NCBI RefSeq assembly: GCF_900101825.1
Contig: NZ_FNAG01000001.1
Location: 930,001 to 994,000, forward strand
From: Aquimonas voraii
GTDB taxonomy: Bacteria > Pseudomonadota > Gammaproteobacteria > Xanthomonadales > Xanthomonadaceae
Length of the DNA stretch: 64,000 nt
Reading direction: 5' to 3'
In this document: positions 49,351 to 59,629 of the stretch, piece after piece
Position numbering within the stretch: the stretch's first letter is position 1
Layout: every line of letters starts with the position of its first letter
Position numbers and translations under genes: made by a program
Notes under the pieces: generated by a model
Databases searched by the model: none
What the model was told of the DNA's origin: nothing
What the model saw: only the letters and a program-made list of their open reading frames with translations

Positions 49351-50100
49351 ATGGCAACGCAATCAGCCATCGAATGGACCGAGCAAACCTGGAACCCGAC
49401 AACCGGATGCACGAAGGTGTCACCGGGCTGCAAGCACTGCTATGCCGAAGTGATGGCGCGTCGTTTGCACGCGATGGGCGCGCCGGGCTACGAGAACGAG
49501 TTCAAGCTCACGATTCACGAAGACCGGCTTCAGCAACCCTCGATGCGCAAGAAGCCGACCACGTACTTCGTCAACAGCATGAGCGACCTGTTTCACGAGG
49601 ACGTTCCGGACAAGTTTCTCGACCGCGTGTTCGAGGTCATCCGTGCGACGCCGCAGCACACCTATCAGATCCTTACCAAACGCGCGGAAAGGCTGCCCGA
49701 GTATTTTGCTCGGCGCTCATGCCCTCAGAACGTGTGGCTTGGCGTGTCGGTCGAAAACAAGAAGTACGGCGTGCCGCGCATTGACTACTTGCGCAGGGTG
49801 GAAGCGCAGATCCGCTTTCTCTCGGTCGAGCCGCTGCTCGAAGATCTGGGACGCATCGACCTGACCGATATTCACTGGGTCATCGTCGGTGGGGAATCCG
49901 GCCACAAAGCGCGCCCGATGAAGGAAGAATGGGTCGCGAACGTGCAAGCGCAGGCTGAAGTCGCTGGCACTGCCTTCTTCTTCAAGCAGTGGGGCGGATG
50001 GGGCGCGGATGGGATCAAGCGTCACAAGAAAGCAAATGGACGCGAGTTCCGAGGAAGGACCTGGGACGATTACCCGCAGGCACTGGAATTGGCGCTATAG
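49351..50100 (+). CDS. Gp37/Gp68 (DUF5131) three-Cys-motif protein
   Basis: This 249-residue protein starts with the family signature: W-T-E-Q-T-W-N-P-T-T-G-C-T-K-V-S-P-G-C, then K-H-C-Y-A-E, with Cys20, Cys27 and Cys30. That spacing suggests an iron-sulfur or zinc site. It continues with F-V-N-S-M-S-D-L-F-H-E-D, L-G-V-S-V-E-N and W-V-I-V-G-G-E-S-G. The family occurs in phages and mobile elements next to TcmP genes, as here. The activity is unknown; a radical-SAM-like or cofactor role has been suggested from the cysteines. It converges with TcmP, overlapping by six bases. Confidence 0.88.
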   Translation: MATQSAIEWTEQTWNPTTGCTKVSPGCKHCYAEVMARRLHAMGAPGYENEFKLTIHEDRLQQPSMRKKPTTYFVNSMSDLFHEDVPDKFLDRVFEVIRATPQHTYQILTKRAERLPEYFARRSCPQNVWLGVSVENKKYGVPRIDYLRRVEAQIRFLSVEPLLEDLGRIDLTDIHWVIVGGESGHKARPMKEEWVANVQAQAEVAGTAFFFKQWGGWGADGIKRHKKANGREFRGRTWDDYPQALELAL

Positions 50101-51009
50101 CGTATCCAAAATGTCCTTGGCGATCTTTGTCGCGAGACCGTACGCCTTTGGCGCGGGATTCGATGCAGCGAAGTAGAGCGCGAAAAGCGGCGCCCCGCAG
50201 GGATTCTTGGAATCGCCGCCCTGGTAAAGCACCTTGGGATCTGTGACGGCGGGAAACAAACCCTTCAAGCGCTTCGAAACGAATTCAAGCATCTGCCGGT
50301 GATCGCTGTCTCGCACATCGCCATTGCTGCCACCGAACATATCGGACTGAGGATTCTGCGCGTAGAAAGCCTGACGCCAGTCATCGGTACCAAGGACTCG
50401 GGTCAGGGATGCTTCCTTGTCGGCATCCATGGCGTCGGCACTCTTGGCAGCTTGCCGATACAGCCCGGCATACGGAAACAAGTACCAGACATCGACGGCG
50501 CCAGTCTTGGCAATCGCCTCAAGCGTTGACCACTCGACATGCATTCCGAACGGGTCGAGAAACAACACGGCCCGTTCGTTTCGCCATTGATACTGCGCGC
50601 AAATGGCTTTCAACGCAGCATTGGCGTCGCTTTGGATTACTTCGATAGTCTTTCCAGGATACTCGGCGCTGAGCGCCTTGAGTGCGTCCAGCTTCTTGGC
50701 ACGAAGTTCGATGAAACAGAATTTGTGGAACGAAGGGCTGGTAACCAACGCCCTACGAGCAGAACCATCGATAGTCTGCTTCTCGCCGTCGACCTTGATG
50801 TCGCAGCGACCGGTGCCTGCGAAGGCATCGACGTAGAGGCGCGTAAAGCTCTGCTTGCTCAGCGCGGTATTGAATGCTGTCAGGTACTTTTCAAGCGCTT
50901 CGAGCTTGATGCGAGTCCAGGCACCACCGAAAGTATGTTGATCATCCGCGCCCCTCTCGGAATCATCATCCGCGAGGAGGTCGTGACTGTTGGCATTTGG
51001 CGTTCCCAT
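50095..51009 (-). CDS. tcmP: Three-Cys-motif partner protein TcmP
   Basis: This 304-residue protein has a Rossmann-like methyltransferase start: Y-V-D-A-F-A-G-T-G at 59-67. It has A-V-L-F-L-D-P-F-G-M-H-V-E-W near residue 146-159 and V-W-Y-L-F-P near 173-178, which together are the TcmP hallmarks. The family name reflects regular pairing with the three-Cys DUF5131 protein, which here lies convergent and overlapping. It may modify a nucleic acid or partner as part of defence or anti-defence. A ribosome site GAGGTGA precedes the ATG. Confidence 0.88.
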   Translation of the reverse strand: MGTPNANSHDLLADDDSERGADDQHTFGGAWTRIKLEALEKYLTAFNTALSKQSFTRLYVDAFAGTGRCDIKVDGEKQTIDGSARRALVTSPSFHKFCFIELRAKKLDALKALSAEYPGKTIEVIQSDANAALKAICAQYQWRNERAVLFLDPFGMHVEWSTLEAIAKTGAVDVWYLFPYAGLYRQAAKSADAMDADKEASLTRVLGTDDWRQAFYAQNPQSDMFGGSNGDVRDSDHRQMLEFVSKRLKGLFPAVTDPKVLYQGGDSKNPCGAPLFALYFAASNPAPKAYGLATKIAKDILDTL

Positions 51010-51107
51010 ATCATCACCTCATCATCAGGAGCCCACGCCTTATACGACGCTTCACGACCACGGCAAGCGCCGTCTTCGTGTGGAAGTGGCAATACCGGCT
51101 TGGACGC

Positions 51108-53957
51108 TCATTCGCCAGCCTCAAATTCCGCGCCCTTGAACTTCAGCACATTGCAGTTCTCTTTCACTGCGCGCTGCAGTCCGTCGTCGAAGCCGGTGGC
51201 GGAATCGGCTTGGATTTCGATGGCGATCTTCACCTTCACTCCAGGACGCATGGTGAATTGCTGGACGACCTCATCGACCAGATCGGCGAACTGCTTTTTC
51301 GCCAGGAACGGGTCCAGCTCGATGTTGCCGTAGAAGTGCTTCTTCGGGGTTTGCGCGGTTGCGGCACTGCCGGACCGATAGTCGCCCTTGCCGGGGTCTT
51401 CAACTCGAGGCGTGACACCATCGCTGGTGCCCACCGAAGCGGTACCTGCGCTCCCTGCGGCTTCTGAAGTCTTGGCTCGCGATGCTTCCTCTGCTGCACG
51501 CAGTGCGTCCATGTAGGCTGCTGCGGCGAACGGCTCGATCAGGAGCAATGACGAATCCATGATCAGGGAGGTGCGCTTGCCATAGACGAAGCCGATGTAG
51601 CGACCTTCATCCTTGCCCTGCGCGAATCCGAAGAAGTCGGGGCTCTCAGCGCCGGCAGCCATGGTCATCTGAAAGACCGTGTCGTCCTTCAGTCGCGGCA
51701 GGTAGAGCTGTTGGCAGGATTGCTGCCAGACATGGATTGCGCTGACCTCCTTGACTTCGTCCTTCCAGAACCAGTCCTTCAGAACCTTGGCCAGGTGGAT
51801 CGGCGCCCATTCGTTGATGAGCAACTCGTTCTCTTTGAGCACGCGCTCGATTTCTTGCGACCAGTTCTGCGCACTTGGGTTGACCTGGAAGTGCTCCCAG
51901 CGCAGGTCTGACAAGCCCTTGCCCGGGCGTGCTTCCTGCATCGGTGCCACGAGCCACTTATAGGTCTCTCGAATCATGCGACGCACGGTTTCCTCGGCCT
52001 GCTCCAGACTCGCGTTGGCCTGCTTGGCCATCAGGTTGTCGAGAACGATTCGGTTGTCCTTGTAGTCAGCCACGATGCTGCGCCACGCCAGGAACGAGCG
52101 AACGTGGTCTTTCAGCCGGCTGACGCTGTCGTAGTCGGCAGCCAGGAAGATCAGCCGGTTTTGCTTGAAACGGGGCTGGTCGCCGCGCTTCTTGAGGATC
52201 TCGGTTGCGCGGTCGATGGCCAGGCTCTGGCCACTCTTGCTGAATGCGGCATCGGGCGGCAGCACAACCAAGCGCAGCGCCCAGTCGTCCGGCACGTCGC
52301 CGCTGTCGGTGAACACGTGAATGCCGCCAAAAACGCCACTTGAGAAACCGCGCTGGACGCGCTCGCGGACGGTCGGAAAGACATCCTCCTTGTCCTGGAA
52401 GCGGCGTTTGCGCTCCTCCATCTCCCTGCGCAGATTGGGCCGCGTGTCGAGCCAGAATCGGTTGTTGGCATGGTTGAGGTAATGCAGCCGGTCGCCAAGG
52501 CGGCGCAGCGCGTCCTTGAACAAGCCGACTTGCTGGCCTGGCTGGATGACACCTAGCATGATGCGTTCCATCTCCAGTCCTCGCACCAGCTGGTTCGTGG
52601 TGCTTGGCGCGCTGCCCAGAAACACCGCACGTGCTGAGCGACGACAGGCTTGCACGCTGCCGAAGCGGGTGTCCTTGTTCTCAATCTCGGTGGTCTCGGC
52701 GCGCTCACCATCTACGTCGCGCTCAATCACCGGGTCCCAGCCCTGAGGCAGGTAGTAGATGACTTCGTTGCGCACATCGGCGTCATACAGCGGCAGACTG
52801 CCCGGCATGATCAGCGGGTCATTGTTGCCATCCTTCCAAAGGCGGTGGATGACTTTGGCCATCAACTTCAACACGCCTCGGGTGCGCTGGAAGCCGTCGA
52901 GCGTCGACCAGTCCTCGTAAAGTCGGTCGAACACCTCCGGGTGAATCGGATATGCGTGTACCAGTCGGTCGAGATAGCGGCTTTCTTGGGTCTCCTGCGG
53001 GAAGTCCTCGCGGTTTCCGGTGTAGAAGTCGGCGAAGGCTCGGCACACCGACTCCATGGCCATCTTGTCGTTGATCGACGTGAACAAACGCCGGCGGACG
53101 ATCTCAAACGCTTCTTCCGTGGCGACGGGCTTCCAAAGCGCCTGCACCCGTCCGAAATGGTGCGACAGCGTCTCCAGCGCCTTCACTCCCCGCTGGCTGC
53201 CGGCCTCCTTGTCCGACTCTGGTAACGAGGCCAGTAGTACAGCCGAGGGCACGGCTTTCAAGGCCTCGGTGAGCGCTTGGATGAACGACAAGTTGGAGTC
53301 GAAGCTCCCTCCGGTCAGTGTCTTTCCCTCTTCGAACTGGCGCACGTAGGCCACCAACTCGTCCACCAGGATGACGCACGGTGCGCAACTCGACAGGAGC
53401 GTCTCCAAAACCGTCTTGCCTGGTGATGTGCCCGAGGTGTCCGCGTCTGCGACCAGCGCATAGCCTTCAGCGCCACCAAGTTGCCACGCCAGGTCACCCC
53501 AGAGCGTGCGCACGACCTGACCTTCGCGCTGCAACGGCTGATTGGGCGACGACTTGATCCCGTCGAGTACCGCGATCCGAGCACGCGGAAGTTCGGTGAT
53601 CTGCGCCGTATCCAGAATGCCGGCAACGCCCTGCAAATCGCTGGCTGGCACTTCGCCCTTGGCCAGGTGATATACCGCCAACATCGTGTGCGTCTTGCCG
53701 CCGCCGAACGCCGTCTGCAACTGGATGACCGGGTCGCCGCCCTTGGCCGACAGTCGTTTGACGACCGAGTCGAGCAGCAGGCGCATGCCTTCCGTGATGA
53801 AGGTGCGCTGGAAGAAGAGCACCGGGTCCTGGTACTCGGCGGTGGCGGTTCCCGCGTGCACGCGCGACAAATCGGCCGCGAACTCTGCTTGCTGGAAGGT
53901 GCCCTTGAGCACGTCTTCGTGCGGCACAGCAATCTGCCGCCAGGGCTTGATGGTCAT
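51108..53957 (-). CDS. DUF499 ATPase of a defence operon
   Basis: This 949-residue protein has a Walker A motif F-G-G-G-K-T-H at 84-90 (preceded by Q-L-Q-T-A) and Walker [11 protein letters not shown] near 192-201, matching the DUF499 class of STAND-like ATPases. The central part has [15 protein letters not shown] and a Y-L-P-Q-G-W-D-P region. The C-terminal 120 residues have an acidic Ser/Thr/Ala-rich linker and a final β/α domain. DUF499 genes co-occur with DUF1156 methyltransferases in defence islands. It is the last gene of the operon and overlaps the previous one (ATGA). Confidence 0.9.
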   Translation of the reverse strand: MTIKPWRQIAVPHEDVLKGTFQQAEFAADLSRVHAGTATAEYQDPVLFFQRTFITEGMRLLLDSVVKRLSAKGGDPVIQLQTAFGGGKTHTMLAVYHLAKGEVPASDLQGVAGILDTAQITELPRARIAVLDGIKSSPNQPLQREGQVVRTLWGDLAWQLGGAEGYALVADADTSGTSPGKTVLETLLSSCAPCVILVDELVAYVRQFEEGKTLTGGSFDSNLSFIQALTEALKAVPSAVLLASLPESDKEAGSQRGVKALETLSHHFGRVQALWKPVATEEAFEIVRRRLFTSINDKMAMESVCRAFADFYTGNREDFPQETQESRYLDRLVHAYPIHPEVFDRLYEDWSTLDGFQRTRGVLKLMAKVIHRLWKDGNNDPLIMPGSLPLYDADVRNEVIYYLPQGWDPVIERDVDGERAETTEIENKDTRFGSVQACRRSARAVFLGSAPSTTNQLVRGLEMERIMLGVIQPGQQVGLFKDALRRLGDRLHYLNHANNRFWLDTRPNLRREMEERKRRFQDKEDVFPTVRERVQRGFSSGVFGGIHVFTDSGDVPDDWALRLVVLPPDAAFSKSGQSLAIDRATEILKKRGDQPRFKQNRLIFLAADYDSVSRLKDHVRSFLAWRSIVADYKDNRIVLDNLMAKQANASLEQAEETVRRMIRETYKWLVAPMQEARPGKGLSDLRWEHFQVNPSAQNWSQEIERVLKENELLINEWAPIHLAKVLKDWFWKDEVKEVSAIHVWQQSCQQLYLPRLKDDTVFQMTMAAGAESPDFFGFAQGKDEGRYIGFVYGKRTSLIMDSSLLLIEPFAAAAYMDALRAAEEASRAKTSEAAGSAGTASVGTSDGVTPRVEDPGKGDYRSGSAATAQTPKKHFYGNIELDPFLAKKQFADLVDEVVQQFTMRPGVKVKIAIEIQADSATGFDDGLQRAVKENCNVLKFKGAEFEAGE

Positions 53958-55672
53958 GCCGTGGTTCCTCCGACGGTCTGCAACATGTAGCTGAACTTTT
54001 CTTTGATCAGCGCCTTGCGCGCTTCGACGAAGTCCTCAAAGCGCTCGAGCTCCCACAGCGCCGGGTCATCCGGAATCAAGTGCATCTCCAGATAGCGACG
54101 GTGCGCTTCGTCGGAATCGAATCGACTTCTGGCGAACCACTCGTTGGGCGGCTTCCCGCTCTTTGCAGCGAACCCGTTTTCATCCGCGGTAAGCAGCATG
54201 CAATTCGCAATCTGGTCGCGCTGCTCCTGCCGAAAGTGAAGCAGGTTGCGCTTGCCTGTGTCCGGATTGATGTCCTTGACTGTCTTCAATAGGCTCTGCG
54301 GAAAGATGTGATCTACCTGGGGGCCGTTGCCGGCAAAGGCGGGCGTGTAGTTGAAGTCCCGATACCAGAGGTTGAAGAACAGGTGGATGGCGCTCGATCC
54401 ATAACCCTGCTTGAAGATCACGTCTGGAGTGATCTCAAGATTGCGACCATCAGCACGAACAACACCGTAGACCTCCGGCAACACGAAATCGCCGTTCTCC
54501 TGGATGCTTCGCACCAATTTGTCGATGAGATTGTCTGGCCCACCGCTGAACACGCCGGTGATCAGGGCGCGCAGCAGGAACTCAGCAAGGCCCGTGTTGC
54601 TCGCGAACTTCTCCGGGAAGTGGTAACGGTAGAAGATCAAAGGAATGAGGGCCAGGTACGACGGAATGGCCTTGTCGGATCTGATGTAGGTCTTGCTGAC
54701 GACGAAATCCCGGACTGACTTGATCGCGCCGGACAGTTCTTCCCACTTCTCGACGATCTCTTCCTTGGTCTTACCGTCGCGAAACTTGCTGACTTCATAT
54801 CGCGCGCCGCGACCGAGCGTCGTCAAGCAGGCCTTCAAGACAAAATCACGGTCGAAGTCGAAGCCGCCCTGGTTCAGATCCTCAAGCAAAGCTTCCATCG
54901 CGCCATCGGCATCGTCCCAACTCGAGGTCAGAAGCGAGAACAGGAGGTCCGACTTGCCGAGCTTTGTGCCGCCGGAATTGGCGCGGATGAAGATCTCCAC
55001 GATGTCATCTAGGCGGTACGCGTCAGGGTTATCGATGCCATCGAGTTCCTGATAGGTCAGGTTGTCGTCGTTGACGAACTCCTGCCGTGCTCGCGCGATG
55101 TTCAGCTGCAGCAGTTCGTCTTCGGACTCGGACAGCGCTTCCGGCGCAGCCTTTCGCACTTCCTTGGCAATCTGAAGGTCCAGCTTGTTTGTCTGGAATA
55201 CGATGTCTTTGAAACGCACCCACGGCCATTGCGCTTGAGCTTTCGCCTTGAAAGCAAAGCGGTAGCGAATGTCCTCCGGCGCAACTTTCTGCTGCCCGCT
55301 GAGCACGTCAAAGTAGAGTTCCTTGCCTTCGTAGCTACCCTTCAAACCGATGAAAAGGCTCTGCAAGCGTTGCTGCCCATCGAGCACCATCATCTTCGGG
55401 TGAGTGTTGTCGGGCACGTAGTAGTCGGTCAGCTTGACGCCAGAGTGATAGACATCGATGAAGCGACGGTGCTTGACCGGCTCCTTGGTCTTCCAGACAA
55501 GCAAGGTACTGATCGGGTACTCGCGCATGATCGAGTCGAACAATCGACCAATCTGCTCTTCGCTCCAGACGAAGGGGCGCTGAATATTGGGAAGCCAGAA
55601 GCCACCCCACTCAGACTCGTCGTTGTTGAGGTACGAGACGAGCTTGCGAATCGAAAGTTTCTTGTTCTGCAC
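53954..55672 (-). CDS. DUF262 / HNH (GmrSD-like) protein
   Basis: This 572-residue protein opens with [12 protein letters not shown] and has the DUF262 motif V-L-D-G-Q-Q-R-L at 96-103, which in GmrS-type enzymes binds and hydrolyses nucleotides. [11 protein letters not shown] occurs near residue 340. The C-terminal DUF1524-type HNH nuclease has [10 protein letters not shown], then [10 protein letters not shown]. It resembles type IV restriction GmrSD fused in one chain. The start is GTG. It fits between the methyltransferase and DUF499 genes with 12 bases before it. Confidence 0.9.
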   Translation of the reverse strand: MQNKKLSIRKLVSYLNNDESEWGGFWLPNIQRPFVWSEEQIGRLFDSIMREYPISTLLVWKTKEPVKHRRFIDVYHSGVKLTDYYVPDNTHPKMMVLDGQQRLQSLFIGLKGSYEGKELYFDVLSGQQKVAPEDIRYRFAFKAKAQAQWPWVRFKDIVFQTNKLDLQIAKEVRKAAPEALSESEDELLQLNIARARQEFVNDDNLTYQELDGIDNPDAYRLDDIVEIFIRANSGGTKLGKSDLLFSLLTSSWDDADGAMEALLEDLNQGGFDFDRDFVLKACLTTLGRGARYEVSKFRDGKTKEEIVEKWEELSGAIKSVRDFVVSKTYIRSDKAIPSYLALIPLIFYRYHFPEKFASNTGLAEFLLRALITGVFSGGPDNLIDKLVRSIQENGDFVLPEVYGVVRADGRNLEITPDVIFKQGYGSSAIHLFFNLWYRDFNYTPAFAGNGPQVDHIFPQSLLKTVKDINPDTGKRNLLHFRQEQRDQIANCMLLTADENGFAAKSGKPPNEWFARSRFDSDEAHRRYLEMHLIPDDPALWELERFEDFVEARKALIKEKFSYMLQTVGGTTA

Positions 55673-55684
55673 CCGTCCTCTCCC

Positions 55685-58576
55685 TTACACGTCCATTTCG
55701 GCCTGCGCGCCGGCAAAGCCGACTTCGCCTGCAGCCTGTTCAATCGAAGTCCACGCCGTGACAAGCTCGTTGTATGCGCGCGCCTCTTCGGCCCAGCTCT
55801 TGCGCTCGCAGAGCGTGTAGAGGCGATAGGCCAGGGCGCGAATCGGTTCGGCACGGGAAGGCATGCGGGACAGCAGCGCACCGGCGGCGGATTCGCCTTC
55901 CTGGTTGAGTGCGCGAATCATCTGATGCAGGGCTTCCCACACGGGAACTCGCGTGTCGGCTTCCGGGTTCCAGTCGCGCGGCATCTCGGCCCACTTCAGC
56001 AGGCGCAAGTCGCCTTTGCCTGAAGCCACCACGCCGGCCTCCGTCAGGCCAGCCACGCTGGTGCCCTTGGCGCGGGCGAGCACGTCGGCATCGCCGAATT
56101 TGCCGGTGGCCCAGCCCTGGCCCTCGAACCAGTGCAAGCAGAACTGGGTGTCGTGGTCGAAGTCGTCCTCGGCCAGGAAGCGGTTGATGAGCTGCAGCGC
56201 TGTGCGCACGCTCATCGGTTTGCCGTCGGCTTCCAGTACCGCCGCATATTGGCTGAAGATCGCCATGCCTGGGCCGATGATGGCTTGAGACAGGTCGACT
56301 GGCGCCACCGGGCTGTTGACGCCGCCGCGGGTCATGTCCATCAGCGCTTCGGGCAGGACGGCGTTCAGCTCTCGGATGAACTCGCGGCGGCTGACGGTGG
56401 CGGCGTCGGCGGGACGCTTGCGGCAGACTAGAACGATGCTGGATGCGAGCGCATTGGCGCCGGAACCGATCATACGGTTGCCCAGCTCGGTGCGCATCGG
56501 CCAAGTCCCGGTAAGCGCAAAGCCGGCACGGATCACCGCATCGAGGAAGGTCTCCCAGCCAGTGCTGGAGGTGCCTGCGTCGCCCTTGGTCTCCGCTTGC
56601 TTGAAGGCGTAGTAGATAGTTACCGGAAACGCGGGATGCGCCTGCTCTGCGAGGTTGTGCATGGCGCGAGTCATGCCGTCGAGGAAGAATGTCTCGGCTT
56701 TCTCTTTTGTGCCATGGCGGTAGGGTGTGGCCACCAACTCTTCAGCCTTGGGCACGGCGAGCGTGGCGTAAAGGTCGGGAAAGATTGGCTTCAGGCTCTT
56801 ACGTAGCCAGACGTAGAAAAAATCAGACAGGTCGGCGTAGCCGATGTTGTCGTAGTAAGGCGGGTCGGTGGATACGACCTTATTTGCACTCACCGTCTGC
56901 GTCCCAGCATCAGCCTGTCGCCCGTAACCGGGCCGTTGGCATGAGGCTGCACGACAAAGCACATCCGCGATTCGATCAATCGCACTATCAGCACTCGCCG
57001 CGATCCCGGAAAACAAATTTGCTTCTGCGTAATCCCACGTCATTGGGATCGCCTGTCTGGAGAACACGTTTCGAATTCCAGGCTTCCTACCTTGTCCGTC
57101 CCTCAGATCCCATGAGCATATTGACGATGAGCGATCTGCGAGTCGACTGACGGAGAAAGCCAAACACGTGCTTACGGCCTGCGCGTAAGCCGTCGCACAG
57201 ATTCCGCCAGCATCCAATCCGATGCCGTCGTCTGCCATTCCCGCTCTGACCGCGTCCCTCCGGCACTCTTCGACTACACGCTGCACTAGATCCGAAAAGG
57301 TGTTTAGCGCCACTAGTTGACGAGAAGTGAAGAGATCACCAAAAACATCCAGACCGTAGTTGGAAACATTGACACGACACTTGCCGTGCAGCTTCGCATC
57401 TGGTTTCCACTCTGGCTCCGCCGACCGAGCGACGAATTCCTGAGATTCAGTTGGTGACAGATAGACTCTGCCATTCGCGCCTTCAGCCACAATGGCCATG
57501 AGCCGCTGACCCATGCGCCCAGCTGCGCCTTCCGCGCGGATGTATTTGTAATCAATCGGCGCATCGGAAAATAGGCAATAAAACCCGCCCCGCTTACCTG
57601 CCCCCGTACCACGATTCGCAGGCTCTGCCGGGATTCCAACTTTAACGGTGAAGCGAAAGGAATTTCCCTCGATCACAGGCTCGACGTACGCTTCTTTGCC
57701 GTGAGCGCTCGACAAGACGAAGGTCGACGCAAGCGGCACGCAAGCATGGCTGAATGCGGGGTTCGGACTTCTCACCGTACGCGCCCATAGCCAGGCAACC
57801 ACTGTGAGCTTTTGCCCGAGCAGCGGCTTGAGGTCTGGGCGCTCAGCGGCCATCTCAGCGGTGACCTCGATCTGAGGGTACAGATGCCCAATCCGCTTTT
57901 CGGCCTCGGCCCGCATCCACTCGCCGTAACGGCGCACGTCTTCGGCCAGGCCTTTCGCGCCAGACCAATCTTCAGTCAGCCGCCCCTGTCTATCCCCAGA
58001 AATGTGCGGTCCGACCGGCGCGCGTCCGGCAAAGCGAGGCGGAATCTCGATCATCACCTTGTTGATGGTCACCGCCACTGGATTGAGATCGCTGGCGTAG
58101 CTCTCCAACCCTAGGCGCTGAGCCTCCAGCGGCAGCGCGCCCCCACCCGCGAATGGATCATGGAAAGCGGGCAGCTTGTCCGGATTGAACAACTCGGCCG
58201 CCTGCGGGTGACCCTTGTTAAGCGCGCAGGTCTCGCGCCAGCTCTTCCAAATTTCCTCGCGGGCGCGTGTGAGCACCTCCTCATCGTTGGTGTTCTCCCA
58301 CTGCACCAAGTCTTCAATGATCTTGAACAGGCGCTCGCGCTCGACTTCGGCCTTCTCCTTGTTCACCCCGCGGCCCAGGTGGCGCTCGTAGCCAGGGTCA
58401 TTGACCATTTGCGCGAAGATCACCGCCCGAGCAGCCGCCAATGGCCGACGCGCCCACCACAAGTGCAGCGTGCTGGGGTGGCCATGGCGAATCGACTTCT
58501 CGCGCGCGGCAGCGACGTTGATGGCGTCGAGCGGCAGGGCAACTTCGATGAGTTTCTTTGGGGTCTTGATGTTCAT
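55685..58576 (-). CDS. DUF1156 adenine-specific DNA methyltransferase
   Basis: This 963-residue protein begins with the DUF1156 pattern ([13 protein letters not shown], then [16 protein letters not shown]). The S-adenosylmethionine motif F-H-D-P-F-A-G-G-G is at 138-146 and the catalytic D-P-P-Y at 571-574 in [10 protein letters not shown]. The order is that of DNA N6-adenine methyltransferases of the large DUF1156 type. The C-terminal 250 residues are helical. It should mark host DNA so that the nuclease or helicase partners spare it. It starts just after the stop of the HEPN gene. Confidence 0.92.
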   Translation of the reverse strand: MNIKTPKKLIEVALPLDAINVAAAREKSIRHGHPSTLHLWWARRPLAAARAVIFAQMVNDPGYERHLGRGVNKEKAEVERERLFKIIEDLVQWENTNDEEVLTRAREEIWKSWRETCALNKGHPQAAELFNPDKLPAFHDPFAGGGALPLEAQRLGLESYASDLNPVAVTINKVMIEIPPRFAGRAPVGPHISGDRQGRLTEDWSGAKGLAEDVRRYGEWMRAEAEKRIGHLYPQIEVTAEMAAERPDLKPLLGQKLTVVAWLWARTVRSPNPAFSHACVPLASTFVLSSAHGKEAYVEPVIEGNSFRFTVKVGIPAEPANRGTGAGKRGGFYCLFSDAPIDYKYIRAEGAAGRMGQRLMAIVAEGANGRVYLSPTESQEFVARSAEPEWKPDAKLHGKCRVNVSNYGLDVFGDLFTSRQLVALNTFSDLVQRVVEECRRDAVRAGMADDGIGLDAGGICATAYAQAVSTCLAFSVSRLADRSSSICSWDLRDGQGRKPGIRNVFSRQAIPMTWDYAEANLFSGIAASADSAIDRIADVLCRAASCQRPGYGRQADAGTQTVSANKVVSTDPPYYDNIGYADLSDFFYVWLRKSLKPIFPDLYATLAVPKAEELVATPYRHGTKEKAETFFLDGMTRAMHNLAEQAHPAFPVTIYYAFKQAETKGDAGTSSTGWETFLDAVIRAGFALTGTWPMRTELGNRMIGSGANALASSIVLVCRKRPADAATVSRREFIRELNAVLPEALMDMTRGGVNSPVAPVDLSQAIIGPGMAIFSQYAAVLEADGKPMSVRTALQLINRFLAEDDFDHDTQFCLHWFEGQGWATGKFGDADVLARAKGTSVAGLTEAGVVASGKGDLRLLKWAEMPRDWNPEADTRVPVWEALHQMIRALNQEGESAAGALLSRMPSRAEPIRALAYRLYTLCERKSWAEEARAYNELVTAWTSIEQAAGEVGFAGAQAEMDV

Positions 58577-59629
58577 CTATTCGTCTTTTTCCCAGCCAGC
58601 CTTGCCATCGCAGTGCTCGCAACCATCCCAGAGACTGTTTTCCATGTCGCCGGTGCTGAAATCGCTACACCATTCACATTGCTCTACTTGTTCCGAGACT
58701 TCGAAACAACTGGTGCAGAAGTAGTGGTCATCACGTCGCACCACCGTGTGGTAGCTCTGGCAGTTGCCGCAGTTGGCTGGCTGCCAGCCGTCGTCACCAT
58801 CTCTGGCTGCCATATGTGCGGCATCGTGATCCTCCAACGCGTCGAACACATGCTCGGGTTCGATCTTCCTACCGCAATGCACACACGATGCGAAACCCTC
58901 ATTGGCGATCACGATAGATTCGCTGCAGTGCGGGCAATCGATGTGGACCTGGGTTTCGATGTGATCACACACCAGACAGCGCAGCGACGAAATTCGGTCG
59001 TCGATCTCCTCGGGGACAGCGGCTTTGAGGGCGCAGGCACTGCACGTTCTTGGCTTTTTTCCGGCCTTTCGAGCGGCATCCAGCTCGGCCTTTAGCGCGG
59101 CGAACTTCGCGCCGAGGTACTTCCGATGCCCCTTCATAGAACGATTCGCCCGTGCGATTTCCGAGCGGAACTCTCGAAAGTATTCGCTCCATCGATTCAA
59201 CAGGCGATGCAGATGGAACCAGGCCCGGCAATGCTCGGCGACGATCTGAGCCTTCGCCTTGTCGTCGGTGTCCAAGTCGGGATGGAAAAAGTGAACCATC
59301 TTGTTGCGATGGTTCGCCATGGCGCGAAAGCTGCCGTGGGCATCGTCCCCGATATCCTCGCCTGCGACATCTCGCAAGCGCGCACGTGAATCCTCCAAGG
59401 TCACGGACATGAAGTCGCCAGCGATGAACTTCGCAAGATTGGCTTGCTCCGGCTTGGAAACGATCAGCGACCAGTGCTCTTTCATCAGTCGCGCCTTCAG
59501 CAGCATCTCAACCGCCGCACAGAAATGGATGACCGAGTATTTTGGAGCCTTGTCGAACTCTTCAATGCCGCGTTCCAAGAAGTCAAACGCGTTTCTGGTC
59601 AACGAATCGAAAATCTCGTCCTGATTCAT
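58577..59629 (-). CDS. HEPN-like protein with four zinc ribbons
   Basis: This 350-residue protein has a HEPN-type helical domain ([17 protein letters not shown], 31-47) with the RNase motif R-N-K-M-V-H at 108-113 (R-x4-H). The C-terminal half has eight C-x2-C pairs (C-S-A-C, C-L-V-C, C-P-H-C, C-V-H-C, C-G-N-C, C-T-S-C, C-E-W-C, C-E-H-C), enough for four zinc ribbons. HEPN R-x4-H domains are usually RNases in toxins and defence systems. Zinc ribbons would bind nucleic acid. It overlaps the helicase stop (ATGA) and touches the methyltransferase start. Confidence 0.8.
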   Translation of the reverse strand: MNQDEIFDSLTRNAFDFLERGIEEFDKAPKYSVIHFCAAVEMLLKARLMKEHWSLIVSKPEQANLAKFIAGDFMSVTLEDSRARLRDVAGEDIGDDAHGSFRAMANHRNKMVHFFHPDLDTDDKAKAQIVAEHCRAWFHLHRLLNRWSEYFREFRSEIARANRSMKGHRKYLGAKFAALKAELDAARKAGKKPRTCSACALKAAVPEEIDDRISSLRCLVCDHIETQVHIDCPHCSESIVIANEGFASCVHCGRKIEPEHVFDALEDHDAAHMAARDGDDGWQPANCGNCQSYHTVVRRDDHYFCTSCFEVSEQVEQCEWCSDFSTGDMENSLWDGCEHCDGKAGWEKDE

